Assembly (NCBI GenBank): GCA_913048385.1
Contig: CAJWVZ010000025.1
Location: forward strand, 1-35,693
Length of the DNA stretch: 35,693 nucleotides
Direction: 5' to 3'
DNA from: an uncultured Gammaproteobacteria bacterium
Lineage (GTDB): Bacteria; Pseudomonadota; Gammaproteobacteria; Pseudomonadales; Pseudohongiellaceae
Under the pieces are notes generated by a model. That model had not been told where the DNA came from. It searched no databases and saw only the letters and a program-made list of their open reading frames with translations. The translations under genes and the position numbers were made by a program. How positions within the stretch are numbered: the first letter of the stretch is position 1; each line of letters begins with the position of its first letter. This document shows positions 27,114-35,292 of this stretch, piece by piece.

Positions 27114-27724
27114 CCAGTCAGAGCATTGAATCAGCCCTTCCGTTTAGCCAATCATGCGAAAATAATAAAGGCCCAATACTAGAAAAAATTAAAAAAATAT
27201 TGGCCAAAAATAAGCACGTCCTCGAAATTGCCAGTGGGACTGGGCAACATGCAGCTTTTTTTTCTAAAGAACTACCTCACCTCGCGTGGCAGCCTACAGA
27301 AATTCCCCCGCAAATCAAAAGCCTAAATTTAAGGCTGACAGCTTCGCAGAGTATGAATTTGTTGCCAGCGATTGAGCTTGACGTTGATCAAGAAGAATGG
27401 GGTGTTCTAGAGACTGAAGCTATCTTTACAGCTAACAGCTTACATATTATTTCAAAAGAATCGGTCAAAAATTTTATACTGAAAGCAGGAGGAATGCTAA
27501 AAAAAGACGGGCAATTAATTGTTTACGGTCCTTTCAAATATAACCAGCGTTTCACTAGTAGCAGCAATGCAGACTTCGATAACATGTTACGAGAAAAATC
27601 ATCTGATAGCGCTATTAGAGACTTTGAGTGGGTATGCGAACTGTGCGCATCAGAAAACTTATTTTTAGAAACAGACTTTGCAATGCCTGCAAATAACCGT
27701 CTACTTTTTTTTAAGAAAGTATGA
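27110..27724 (+). CDS. DUF938 family SAM-dependent methyltransferase
   Basis: This is a 204-residue class I methyltransferase-like protein of the DUF938 group, with substrate unknown. It starts with the family-typical LPFSQSCENNKGPILEKI, then the SAM-binding motif VLEIASGTGQHAAFFSKELP, WQPTEIPPQI, EAIFTANSLHIISKES, LKKDGQLIVYGPFKYNQRFT and a C-terminal SNADFDNMLREKS followed by DFAMPANNRLLFFKK. The start is GTG at 27110, overlapping the yaaA stop by four bases (GTGA). No clear terminator follows before the convergent FemAB-like gene. Confidence 0.9.
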   Translation: MTSQSIESALPFSQSCENNKGPILEKIKKILAKNKHVLEIASGTGQHAAFFSKELPHLAWQPTEIPPQIKSLNLRLTASQSMNLLPAIELDVDQEEWGVLETEAIFTANSLHIISKESVKNFILKAGGMLKKDGQLIVYGPFKYNQRFTSSSNADFDNMLREKSSDSAIRDFEWVCELCASENLFLETDFAMPANNRLLFFKKV

Positions 27725-27792
27725 TTGTCTAGCCCTGTCCTTGCCTAGGAATAAACATACTCATATGCTTTTGGTGTGAAAATCGACAACAT

Positions 27793-28989
27793 TCAAAGAT
27801 CTTTTTTGAAAGGAAGCATTGTCGAGGCAGCGCCCATATAATCTTCGATATGTGGCTTTTCCTCGTTGACAAAATTGGTTACAGCAGAGGAAAATCGAGA
27901 ATCGGCAAGCCAATGGTTTGAATACGTCAAAATCGGCTCAAAGCCTCTTTTTATTTTATGCTCACCTTGTGCCCCTGCGTCAAAAACTTTAAAGCCGTTC
28001 GAAATAGCATAATCAATTCCTTGATAGTAGCAAGTCTCGAAGTGCAAGAATGCTTCCTCTTCAAGGCACCCCCAATACCGACCGAACAACTGAGTTTTGC
28101 TTTTAAAAAAAAGCGATCCCGCAATATCTTCTCCGTTGCGAACAGCGAATATCAAAAACAATTGATGTGGTATTGATTCGCCAATGCGTTCAAAAAATTC
28201 TTTATTTAAATACCCTGCCTGACCGCGAACTGCGTAGGTGGTTAAATAAAACAAAATAAATCTTTCCCAGTCGCCGGGCGTTATGCTCGCCCCCTCAATA
28301 ACCCTAAACTCGATCCCACTCGCCGATACAGCGCCCCTTTCTTTTCGAATTGACTTACGCTTGCGAGACGACATCGCTGATAAATAACTATCGAAAGTTT
28401 TATATCCGCGATTGAACCAGTGATACTGAGTACCAACACGTTGAATGGTACCCTGGTCCTTAAGTTCATTGCTCAATTCAGCTTCAGGGAAAAGAAGGTG
28501 CCAGGAAGAAAATTTATTTGCGCGAGTTTCATCATTAAGAATCGAGACTATCAATTTTAAAAGCGAGGCTCGAGCTACAGCCTTACTTAAAAAGACTCGC
28601 TCACCAGTGCTCGGGGTAAATGGAATGGCGCTTATTAACTTTGGATAGTAATTAAACCCAGCTTGCTGGTACGCGCGAGCCCAGGACCAATCGAAGACAT
28701 ACTCGCCATAGGAATTTGTTTTTAAAAACAAAGGCACCAACCCAACAGTTTCGCCTTCGATTCGGATAACGAGATGGTGCGGTTGCCAACCCGTGTCCGC
28801 TGAAGTGCATCCCGAAATCTCTAACGCCTTAAAGAACTCGTACCGAGTGAATGGGTTTTCTTCTCCCGCCAAACGATTCCAGTCCTCACGCTCAATCTCG
28901 GTAATTGAGCTGGCAAAATAATGCTGTAAGTCTGAATAAGGGAATGTTTCTTGGGTTTCAGGCATGATAAGTTCTTGTACCATGATCAT
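27793..28989 (-). CDS. FemAB/GNAT-like protein of the COG3146 family
   Basis: This belongs to a family annotated as peptidoglycan biosynthesis/recognition or GNAT N-acetyltransferase (PF04339, FemAB-like). The true substrate is unknown. The 398-residue protein has NPFTRYEFFKALEISGCTSA, WQPHHLVIRIEGETVGLVPL, GEYVFDWSWARAYQQAGFNY followed by YPKL, SSWHLLFPE, the QYHWFNRGYKTFDSYLSAMS followed by SRKRKSIRKER segment, and a C-terminal LFGRYWGCLEEEAFLHFETC followed by YYQGIDYAI, then AGAQGEHKIKRGFEP. Three ATGs lie in the first nine codons, and the real start is uncertain. It is divergent from hexR. Confidence 0.9.
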   Translation of the reverse strand: MIMVQELIMPETQETFPYSDLQHYFASSITEIEREDWNRLAGEENPFTRYEFFKALEISGCTSADTGWQPHHLVIRIEGETVGLVPLFLKTNSYGEYVFDWSWARAYQQAGFNYYPKLISAIPFTPSTGERVFLSKAVARASLLKLIVSILNDETRANKFSSWHLLFPEAELSNELKDQGTIQRVGTQYHWFNRGYKTFDSYLSAMSSRKRKSIRKERGAVSASGIEFRVIEGASITPGDWERFILFYLTTYAVRGQAGYLNKEFFERIGESIPHQLFLIFAVRNGEDIAGSLFFKSKTQLFGRYWGCLEEEAFLHFETCYYQGIDYAISNGFKVFDAGAQGEHKIKRGFEPILTYSNHWLADSRFSSAVTNFVNEEKPHIEDYMGAASTMLPFKKDL

Positions 28990-29102
28990 CTATAGATGTA
29001 ATAAATTAGATGGAAATTCTGGCATTCAGACTAAACCGTCGGATCGACGTCTTTCTGTAAAATCGCACTTCAACTAAAGCGTAAACGCGCAGCAGGTAGC
29101 CT

Positions 29103-29963
29103 TTGGATTCCCCGAACTTAATACGCAGAATTTCAGCAGCAAGCGAGCGTCTTAGAAAATCTGAGTCTAAAGTGGCTGAATTTATTTTAGAGCACGCTCA
29201 TGAGTCTCTGAGTATGCGCATAGCAGACGTAGCGGCGAGATCAGGTGTAAGCGAACCCACCGTGATTCGTTTCTGCAAAGCCATCGGCTTCGATGGCTAT
29301 CAGTCATTCAAACTGCAGCTTGCACAAAATTTAGGCACGGGCGGAGCTTACACTCAGTTTGCCGTCAACGATACTGATTCAACTGAAGTCTTAAGGAATA
29401 AAGTATTTGATACAACAGTTGGTACTTTAATTTCGGTTCGGGACGAGCTCAATCCAATCGCGTTAGAAACTGCGATCAACAAAATTGTCAGTGCCTCTCG
29501 TGTTGAATTTTACGGGTTTGGAGCTTCTGGCTCTGTAGCTGCTGATGCACAACACAAGTTTTTTCGACTTCAATTGTCGACCGCGGCCTACACGGACCCG
29601 CATATACAACACATGTCTGCTGTTTCCCTTGGCTCTAACGACGTTGTCGTGGCTATTTCACAGTCGGGTCAGACCAAAGCTCTCCTTCAAAGTGTAAAAC
29701 TAGCCAAAGAAGCGGGCGCGAATATCATTGGTGTCGCTCCTAAAAATACCGCTTTAAGCGAGCTCTGCGATATCTCCATAGAGGTGAACCAGGAAGAAAC
29801 CAATATAGCTCACACTCCGGTTTCATCCAGAATCGCGCATTTAGTGGTGATTGATGTCATAGCGACCGGGGTCGCGCTCCACAGAACCCCGCTGCTCAAA
29901 AACCATTTGAAAAGACTTAATATCAGCCAGCGCGCATTGCGAACGCCAACATCCGAAACATAA
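29103..29963 (+). CDS. hexR: RpiR-family transcriptional regulator HexR
   Basis: HexR represses central carbohydrate genes (Entner-Doudoroff pathway, zwf and others) and is released by 2-keto-3-deoxy-6-phosphogluconate. The 286-residue protein has an N-terminal RpiR helix-turn-helix (about 38-70: MRIADVAARSGVSEPTVIRF, then CKAIGFDGYQSFK) and a C-terminal SIS sugar-phosphate domain with VEFYGFGASGSVAADAQHKF, VVVAISQSGQTKALLQSVKL and ANIIGVAPKNTALSELCD. It starts at TTG 29103, with AGG 7 nt upstream. No glycolytic gene adjoins it. The following gene is a TonB-dependent receptor behind a 418-nt leader. HexR is the best match, but another RpiR regulator with similar architecture is possible. Confidence 0.88.
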   Translation: MDSPNLIRRISAASERLRKSESKVAEFILEHAHESLSMRIADVAARSGVSEPTVIRFCKAIGFDGYQSFKLQLAQNLGTGGAYTQFAVNDTDSTEVLRNKVFDTTVGTLISVRDELNPIALETAINKIVSASRVEFYGFGASGSVAADAQHKFFRLQLSTAAYTDPHIQHMSAVSLGSNDVVVAISQSGQTKALLQSVKLAKEAGANIIGVAPKNTALSELCDISIEVNQEETNIAHTPVSSRIAHLVVIDVIATGVALHRTPLLKNHLKRLNISQRALRTPTSET

Positions 29964-30193
29964 GCTTTGCGATGTAAGCACGTATTTCAAACACCATTTA
30001 CTATTACGTTTTTGTCCTATAATATTGATTTTTATAGTTTATTTAGTAATTAAAAGCCACTCCCCACGTTTTATTTTATGAGCCCCTTGAAACACCAATA
30101 ATAGCAATCCCCTTTTATCATTCAGCAGAATTCTCTAATTGATAAACCAATATAGCTGGCTTGATGGAAAACGAGTTATTTACAGGAATATCG

Positions 30194-30207
30194 GTGCAAA
30201 AATGCAC
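30194..30207. repeat. 5-bp inverted repeat in receptor leader
   Basis: GTGCA and TGCAC are perfect complements separated by AAAA. It lies 22 nt upstream of the candidate -35 box, a place suited to an activator or repressor site. Short repeats of this size also arise by chance. Confidence 0.25.
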
Positions 30208-30228
30208 AATGTAACCGGAAATTTGATG

Positions 30229-30257
30229 TTGAATCTATGCAGCAATAAGACTATAGT
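30229..30257 (+). promoter_or_regulatory. Candidate sigma70 promoter for the TonB-dependent receptor
   Basis: TTGAAT (30229-30234) and TATAGT (30252-30257) are separated by 17 nt. Each differs from the consensus hexamer in one to two positions. It would give a transcription start near 30264 and a 5' untranslated region of about 118 nt before the receptor ATG. Confidence 0.4.
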
Positions 30258-30381
30258 TTTAGGTGACCGGCGTAAAAACTAATGTTTTCAGGCTGATTAA
30301 AAAGCACCATTGTATTTACGCGTGTTTATAAATAATAAATATAAATAAGAATTAAACTAATAAAACCGGAGAGATTTACTT

Positions 30382-33336
30382 ATGCAGATTCCTACTGTCT
30401 ATAAGCGAAGTTTGTTATGCGCCGCAATATCGTTGTCAGTGGCTCAGATATCTCAAACATCGCTTGCACAAGAACAAACTGTAGAGGAAGTGGTGGTAAC
30501 AGGTTCCTTTATTCGACGAAGTGAGGGGTTCACAGCTGCATCGCAAGTTACTCAGCTCAGCGCTGAAGACCTTGAAGCAGAGGGCACGATGAACCTTGGC
30601 GAGGTCATCCAAAATCTGTCATTTGTAAACGGTGCCTCCTCAGCCATTACTAACACGATTCAAGGCACAGATTCCCGTTCTTCCACTATCGACTTGCGCG
30701 GACTCGGTCCAAGATCGACGCTCACACTATTAGACGGCAAGCGATTAGCTAATCAGAACGTTAACGCATTGATCCCAACAATCGCAATCCAACGGATGGA
30801 CATCGTGGCTGACGGTGCCGCGGCGCTTTACGGTAACGAGGCGGTTGCCGGTGTTGTAAACTTCGTTCCTTACAAGTCATATGATGGCTTAAGAGTAGAG
30901 ACTTACGTTGAGCAAGATTCCTCCGGAGATTACGACGAGCACTCAGCCCAGTTCCTTTGGGGCGGAGACATCGGCGACCTAGACGTTGTAGTTGCCGGCC
31001 AGTTCCGCGCGAACAGCCGTCTTGGTTGGGACGAGAGACCATTGCTCGCTAACTCAGGTCTTACTGTATCTTCGAACTCGCCTGGTAACTGGTATGTGCC
31101 TGGCCGCGACGAAGATGGCGCATACACAGGCAAGGATGTGAGGACGCCTGATCCCGCTTGTGCTCCAGCATCAGAAAGAGACTTCTATCAACGCGACACG
31201 GTGGCTAGCCCTTACGGGATGCTTTTAGGCACAAGCTGCTTCTTCGACTTTGGTGACTCTCGTAGCTATCGAGAGCCAACTGAAACCAACCAATTCTTTG
31301 CGAATGCGTCTTGGGATGTCAGCGATGACCTTACCATAAACCTCCAGGGCTTCATGACCCGCCTAGCAGAGAGGACCTACACATCAACGTCAAACCCAGG
31401 TAACTCAAGAATTGCGGAACTCGGTCAAATCAGGGGCGAACTCCCCGGTAACCCGTTTAAGGCAATGGACGCCAATGGCAACCAGCTATATGGAGTTGAC
31501 GCTAACGGTGACGGAATCCCAGACCGAGGCACCTTGGACGGCAACGACGACGGTTTGATGGATTATCTGATTGCAGGCACAACCGCCAACGGCGTTCCTC
31601 TAATGGAGGACGTGCGCCCAAGAACACTTCGTCCAATAAACAAGACGAATGTCTTGCCGATTGGTCACGCACCAGACTTTGATAACCTAGCGGACAGCGT
31701 CGACAGGATCTCGCGCTTTAGTGTCGATGCCAACTTCACAGTCCCCTTTATCGAAGGCTGGGAAGGTCAAGCGTCTTACACGCTCAACAAGCGAGACTTC
31801 ACCTTCATGTCCAACCAAAACTACGACATTGAAGAGATGAAAAAAGGGTTGGCCTGCGACATCATCAATGATCGAGATGCCTGCTACAACCCGTTCTTTG
31901 TAACAGATGCGTCAAATCTAACAAACATTCACGTTATGAACGCTATCGCTGCTCGCGATGCAGAACTCAACTACAATGACCTAAACGTCTTAGATCTAGT
32001 GTTTAATGGCGAAGTTCCATTATTCGGCTTTGAGCTCCCTGGCGGGCCCATAGGCGCTGCGGTCGGGTACCAGTACCGAGAAGAGTTCTATCGCAACACG
32101 CCTTCTGCAGTTGAGCTTTCGGGCGATACTTGGATCGGCGGAACCGAGCCGGAAACAATTACGGCTGGCAACAGAGAAGTTGACGCGATGTTTGTGGAGC
32201 TTGCAGTCCCGCTTCTAAGCAATTTAGAGGTCGAACTTGCCGTCCGTCGCGAGGAGTTCAGTACTGGGCAGACATCGACAGACCCGAAGTACGGTATCAC
32301 TTACGCGCCAACCGATTGGCTCACCTTGCGGGGCACAATGGGTGACGCGTTTATTGCACCGAGCCTTCAAGAACTCTATGATCCGGTCGCATGTGGTCTT
32401 CAGGACGTGACTGATAACTTTTCAAACTTCAGCGGATTCACCACGACTTGTCGTGGCGGTAACCCATACCTCGAAAATGAAACTGCGCAAACATCATCTG
32501 CCGGTTTCGACCTAGTCTTCGAGGATTGGGATCTCCACTTGACTTGGAACAACACCGAGTTTGTGAACCGAATCATCAGCTCTACTACCCAGCAGGGCAA
32601 TGACATTGAGTTCCAAGCGTTTAAGGACTGGTCCGGATTTACTGGACTTGGCCGCCTAGGTGAGAAACCAAGTGCAGATCAGCTCGCTGCCTGGGTTGCT
32701 AGTGGCCTCGGCGATCCTCGTACTATTAGAGACCCAAGCGACTTGTCGACGATCCTTCAAATGGGTATCGGATTTGCCAATGCGACGAGCGTGGACATAA
32801 CTGCCTATGACTTGCAGGGTAACTATCGCTTTGACCTAGGTAATATGGGTAACTTGAGATTCAACTTACAAGCAACCTATATTGACTCGTTCATGTATCA
32901 AGTTGACTCTACAAAGCCGACGATTGAAGCTGCTGGCGGATATAACGACACAACTGGTGCGGCTCCAGAGCTACCTCAGTTAAAGGCAAACCTCCGCGCA
33001 GTCTGGTTAAATGGAAACCATGCCGTTACAAGCACTGTCCACTATATCGACGACATGCCGTACGACGGACCATTGTTCACTCACTTGGATGGCTTTGCTA
33101 ATTACTTCCGCCCCGGTGGGATGAGAACGACTGGAGTCAAGGCCTGGACAGACATGGACCTTACCTATACCTACAGAGGCTTAGAAATTTTAGGAAGCGA
33201 AGCGGGCGTAAGTATTGGTATGAGAAATGCCTTCGATCGACAGGCTCAACGTTCCCCAGAATACGCTGGTGTTATCGGCGGCCTTCAGGACCCGTTAGGT
33301 CGCGTTGTCTTTGCCAGAATGCAGTTTGACCTCTAA
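30382..33336 (+). CDS. TonB-dependent outer membrane receptor with Asp-rich calcium-like motifs
   Basis: This is an outer membrane active-transport barrel of unknown ligand. The 984-residue protein has a signal peptide (about 1-29, cleavage after SLA), a TonB box EEVVVTG (35-41), and a plug domain with LGEVIQNLSFVNGASSAI, STIDLRGLGPRSTLTLLDGK, and IVADGAAALYGNEAVAGVVN. A long 22-strand-type barrel follows, ending in an aromatic-terminated FARMQFDL. The plug style is that of large OMR-type receptors of marine Proteobacteria. Residues 373-394 contain DANGDGIPD and DGNDDGLMD, EF-hand/dockerin-like loops, probably in an extracellular loop. GGAGAG precedes the ATG. It stands alone between a long leader and a strong terminator, so it is probably monocistronic. 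The upstream hexR does not define its substrate. Confidence 0.94.
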   Translation: MQIPTVYKRSLLCAAISLSVAQISQTSLAQEQTVEEVVVTGSFIRRSEGFTAASQVTQLSAEDLEAEGTMNLGEVIQNLSFVNGASSAITNTIQGTDSRSSTIDLRGLGPRSTLTLLDGKRLANQNVNALIPTIAIQRMDIVADGAAALYGNEAVAGVVNFVPYKSYDGLRVETYVEQDSSGDYDEHSAQFLWGGDIGDLDVVVAGQFRANSRLGWDERPLLANSGLTVSSNSPGNWYVPGRDEDGAYTGKDVRTPDPACAPASERDFYQRDTVASPYGMLLGTSCFFDFGDSRSYREPTETNQFFANASWDVSDDLTINLQGFMTRLAERTYTSTSNPGNSRIAELGQIRGELPGNPFKAMDANGNQLYGVDANGDGIPDRGTLDGNDDGLMDYLIAGTTANGVPLMEDVRPRTLRPINKTNVLPIGHAPDFDNLADSVDRISRFSVDANFTVPFIEGWEGQASYTLNKRDFTFMSNQNYDIEEMKKGLACDIINDRDACYNPFFVTDASNLTNIHVMNAIAARDAELNYNDLNVLDLVFNGEVPLFGFELPGGPIGAAVGYQYREEFYRNTPSAVELSGDTWIGGTEPETITAGNREVDAMFVELAVPLLSNLEVELAVRREEFSTGQTSTDPKYGITYAPTDWLTLRGTMGDAFIAPSLQELYDPVACGLQDVTDNFSNFSGFTTTCRGGNPYLENETAQTSSAGFDLVFEDWDLHLTWNNTEFVNRIISSTTQQGNDIEFQAFKDWSGFTGLGRLGEKPSADQLAAWVASGLGDPRTIRDPSDLSTILQMGIGFANATSVDITAYDLQGNYRFDLGNMGNLRFNLQATYIDSFMYQVDSTKPTIEAAGGYNDTTGAAPELPQLKANLRAVWLNGNHAVTSTVHYIDDMPYDGPLFTHLDGFANYFRPGGMRTTGVKAWTDMDLTYTYRGLEILGSEAGVSIGMRNAFDRQAQRSPEYAGVIGGLQDPLGRVVFARMQFDL

Positions 33337-33380
33337 GGAAAAATTGTATCCGGCTAGATCGGACTTCATTTAAAGAAATA

Positions 33381-33405
33381 AAAAAAGGGCCTTCGGGCCC
33401 TTTTT
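33381..33405 (+). terminator. Rho-independent terminator after the TonB-dependent receptor
   Basis: GGGCC (33387-33391) pairs with GGCCC (33396-33400) around a stable TTCG tetraloop, preceded by six As and followed by TTTTT. The flanking A and T runs extend the stem. It lies 44 nt after the receptor stop codon and is a textbook intrinsic terminator. Confidence 0.93.
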
Positions 33406-33505
33406 CTGCTTCAGGCTATACTGAATCAGAACAAAGATTAACTAGACCCATTATGCTAAACTGAGTTATAAGACTTGATGGTATCGAAACAGGGGTTATG
33501 ACTAA

Positions 33506-33964
33506 ATGCTACAACTAATTATCTTGGCCAGTATTCTTGTCGGCAGCAGACTTATCGGTATGGATGCTAATTGGACCCCGGTGTTAGCGACTGCAATCAT
33601 TCTTCCCTACCTCACACAAAACAAAATCGTTCAGTATTCTCTCCCTATTTCTATAATGATCGTCACAGACATATACATGTCCGGCAACTTTTATCCGGTC
33701 GTTTATTTTTGTATTGGAGCCAGCACCTTGCTTTCAAGCCGACTTAACAAATATTCTGCGACACTCGCAGGTGTTCTCTTATGGCATATATCAGTCAACG
33801 GGGCCGTCGTGATGTCCGGTCCAGGGTTTGCGCCGTTTACGCCGGAAGCTATGATCTTTGATTTACGCCTACTGGCAAGTTCCTTGCTATATGTTGGACT
33901 TTTTGACGTCGCACAACGGTTTTTTAAACAAACATCTGCCTATAAAAATTCGTCGGCGCTTTAG
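33506..33964 (+). CDS. DUF6580-like integral membrane protein
   Basis: This 152-residue membrane protein has five or six hydrophobic segments, about 1-18 (MLQLIILASILVGSRLIG), 25-37, 44-58 (YSLPISIMIVTDIYM), 63-78, 83-105 and 120-140. The order, beginning with a short helix, NWTPVLATAIILP, then IMIVTDIYMSG and VYFCIGAS, resembles DUF6580 proteins, which look like substrate-binding subunits of vitamin or cofactor uptake systems. That role is an inference. AGGGG precedes the ATG at 10 nt. It follows the receptor gene but is separated by a strong terminator, so it has its own transcript. Whether it works with the receptor is unknown. Confidence 0.6.
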   Translation: MLQLIILASILVGSRLIGMDANWTPVLATAIILPYLTQNKIVQYSLPISIMIVTDIYMSGNFYPVVYFCIGASTLLSSRLNKYSATLAGVLLWHISVNGAVVMSGPGFAPFTPEAMIFDLRLLASSLLYVGLFDVAQRFFKQTSAYKNSSAL

Positions 33965-34120
33965 CTAGAATAATCATTACCAACTCTTGATATCGTATTG
34001 CGACATCAATATGAGCAATATTTTAACCACCCAAAGACCTGTCTAGTCCTAGCTAGCGGCATTGGACGGACTATTTCGAAGGGATACAAGCTCGGAAAGG
34101 CCTTTGAGGAAACACTGAAT

Positions 34121-34492
34121 TTAATTAACAGTCAAAACGTTAATCGCCATCCAGACCAAAAGCAAAATTGAAACTAGCCAAGCCAAGGACCTTGGCGGCT
34201 GAGGTTCATATTCAGAACCATCTTCGAGCATTGGTTTTCTTCCAACACCGCTCACATAGACAATGACAAATATTGTCCTTGCCAAAACCCAAGCAGACCC
34301 CACAAATGTGTTATTCCCAACATCGAGCACGACGGACAATACACCGAGGACAAAAAAAATTGGAATTGACTCGGCCAAGTTTTGAAAAGCTTTCAATGCA
34401 CTAGCTCGTTGTGTAGTCTCCCGAGCAAACCTAAAATGAAGCATAAGTTGAATAAGGTAGAGTAAACAAGCCAACAAAATTATGATTACCAT
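34121..34492 (-). CDS. MAPEG family membrane protein
   Basis: MAPEG proteins are four-helix membrane proteins related to glutathione S-transferases and leukotriene enzymes. The bacterial members are mostly uncharacterised. The 123-residue protein has the conserved RASALKAFQNLAESIPIFF block (pattern RA-x-x-A-x-x-N-x-x-E), a second helix FVLGVLSVVLDVG, the ARTIFVIVYVSGV helix with the typical R and Y, and a last helix LAWLVSILLLVWMAINVL. AGG precedes the ATG. No partner gene is obvious, and the 156-nt gap to the upstream DUF6580-like gene is empty. Confidence 0.85.
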   Translation of the reverse strand: MVIIILLACLLYLIQLMLHFRFARETTQRASALKAFQNLAESIPIFFVLGVLSVVLDVGNNTFVGSAWVLARTIFVIVYVSGVGRKPMLEDGSEYEPQPPRSLAWLVSILLLVWMAINVLTVN

Positions 34493-34593
34493 TAGTGAAT
34501 ACCTGAGTTAAATCTAATTTAGGTTTTATGTCTTAGCGATAAGACAAAAATCAAGCCTCTATAAAAAGCAGTTTGAATATTATATGTCGTTCA

Positions 34594-34627
34594 ATAAAAA
34601 ACGGGAAAGTTATGTAACTTCCCCGTT
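34594..34627 (-). terminator. Intrinsic terminator for the secreted-protein gene
   Basis: AACGGGAAAGTT (34600-34611) and AACTTCCCCGTT (34616-34627) form a 12-position stem with one A-C mismatch around a four-base loop. On the minus strand it is followed by TTTTTATT. It lies 33 nt past the stop of the gene at 34660-35196, on the reading strand, so it is probably its terminator. Confidence 0.75.
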
Positions 34628-34659
34628 AATTATGTAAAGTGCTTGCAGGAATTCTTGTC

Positions 34660-35196
34660 TTACTTAACTCTTTGCATGACGGTGTACCGATACGACGTTG
34701 CCTTACCACCACCCCAATTCTCTGTTCGGCTTTCGTATGTATCTTCGTCAATTATCTTAAAAAAGCTATGATGCGCGTGCGGATCAAGATTCACATCCAT
34801 ATTCGTTCCCTTAGTGAACTGAAAATCAATTGCGCCGCCCTGATCGCTATTCCGAAAAGTCATAGAGGGCTGATTACCAATTGCACAATAATGCGTATGG
34901 ATTAATTCATTCTGTCCATTTTGATGATACATGCTAACCATTTCTGCAGGTGTTCCTGCGGCAAATGTCTGCATCACAGAAGAATTTCCAATAATCTTAA
35001 ACGACACGGAGGTTGATGAAACGGTTGCTTCCGCAATATCGCCACCAACTGGAACTACCCGTGCCTCGCCAACCCAATCGCCCTCTAAACTTAACATCGT
35101 TTGGAACGCTTCATTCGCGGTATAACCTTCTCCCGCGGTAGCTTGAGTAAAAATTGTTATGGCACTAAAGAGTACCAGGAAATTTATTTTCTTCAT
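34660..35196 (-). CDS. Secreted DUF1579-like protein of unknown function
   Basis: This 178-residue protein begins with a clear signal peptide (MKKINFLVLFSAITIFTQATA, cleavage near TAG), so it is exported. The mature part looks like a small beta-barrel of the DUF1579/lipocalin-like kind: LEGDWVGEARVVPVGG near the start, then strands with SSTSVSFKIIGNSSVMQTF, EMVSMYHQNGQNELIHTHYC, AIDFQFTKGTNMDVN and YESRTENWGGG. It has many histidines (MYHQ, IHTHY, DPHAHHSFF), which could bind metal, but that is speculation. AAGGAAAAAG precedes the ATG. It has its own promoter region and a good terminator, so it is probably monocistronic. Confidence 0.7.
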   Translation of the reverse strand: MKKINFLVLFSAITIFTQATAGEGYTANEAFQTMLSLEGDWVGEARVVPVGGDIAEATVSSTSVSFKIIGNSSVMQTFAAGTPAEMVSMYHQNGQNELIHTHYCAIGNQPSMTFRNSDQGGAIDFQFTKGTNMDVNLDPHAHHSFFKIIDEDTYESRTENWGGGKATSYRYTVMQRVK

Positions 35197-35292
35197 CTCT
35201 TTTTCCTTATAGCATAACTTTGTCTATCGACATTAGTCACAACTTAGGCCATTGTCAAACCAATAATTTCCCGCACAGTATAAAAAATAAAA

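Larger units (their letters stand above)
29964..30381. other. 418-nt intergenic leader before the TonB-dependent receptor
   Basis: No gene was found on either strand. It is very AT-rich, particularly at 30000-30060 and 30300-30360. It contains a perfect TATAAT at 30018-30023 without a good -35, a better promoter candidate at 30229-30257, an inverted repeat at 30194-30207, and a short AAAAC-TAAT-GTTTT hairpin just after the candidate transcription start. No cobalamin, TPP or similar riboswitch core could be recognised by eye. Confidence 0.5.

Noticed and set aside
28997..29010. HexR autoregulatory site (TGTAATAAATTAGA) upstream of hexR
   Set aside because: It resembles the TGTA-AT-rich-TACA type HexR motif, but the half-site spacing is one base short and one arm has a mismatch, so it is not reliable.
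29964..30381. Cobalamin riboswitch upstream of the TonB-dependent receptor
   Set aside because: A GCCACT near 30056 recalls a cobalamin-riboswitch box, but the other conserved elements and the expected helices were not found.
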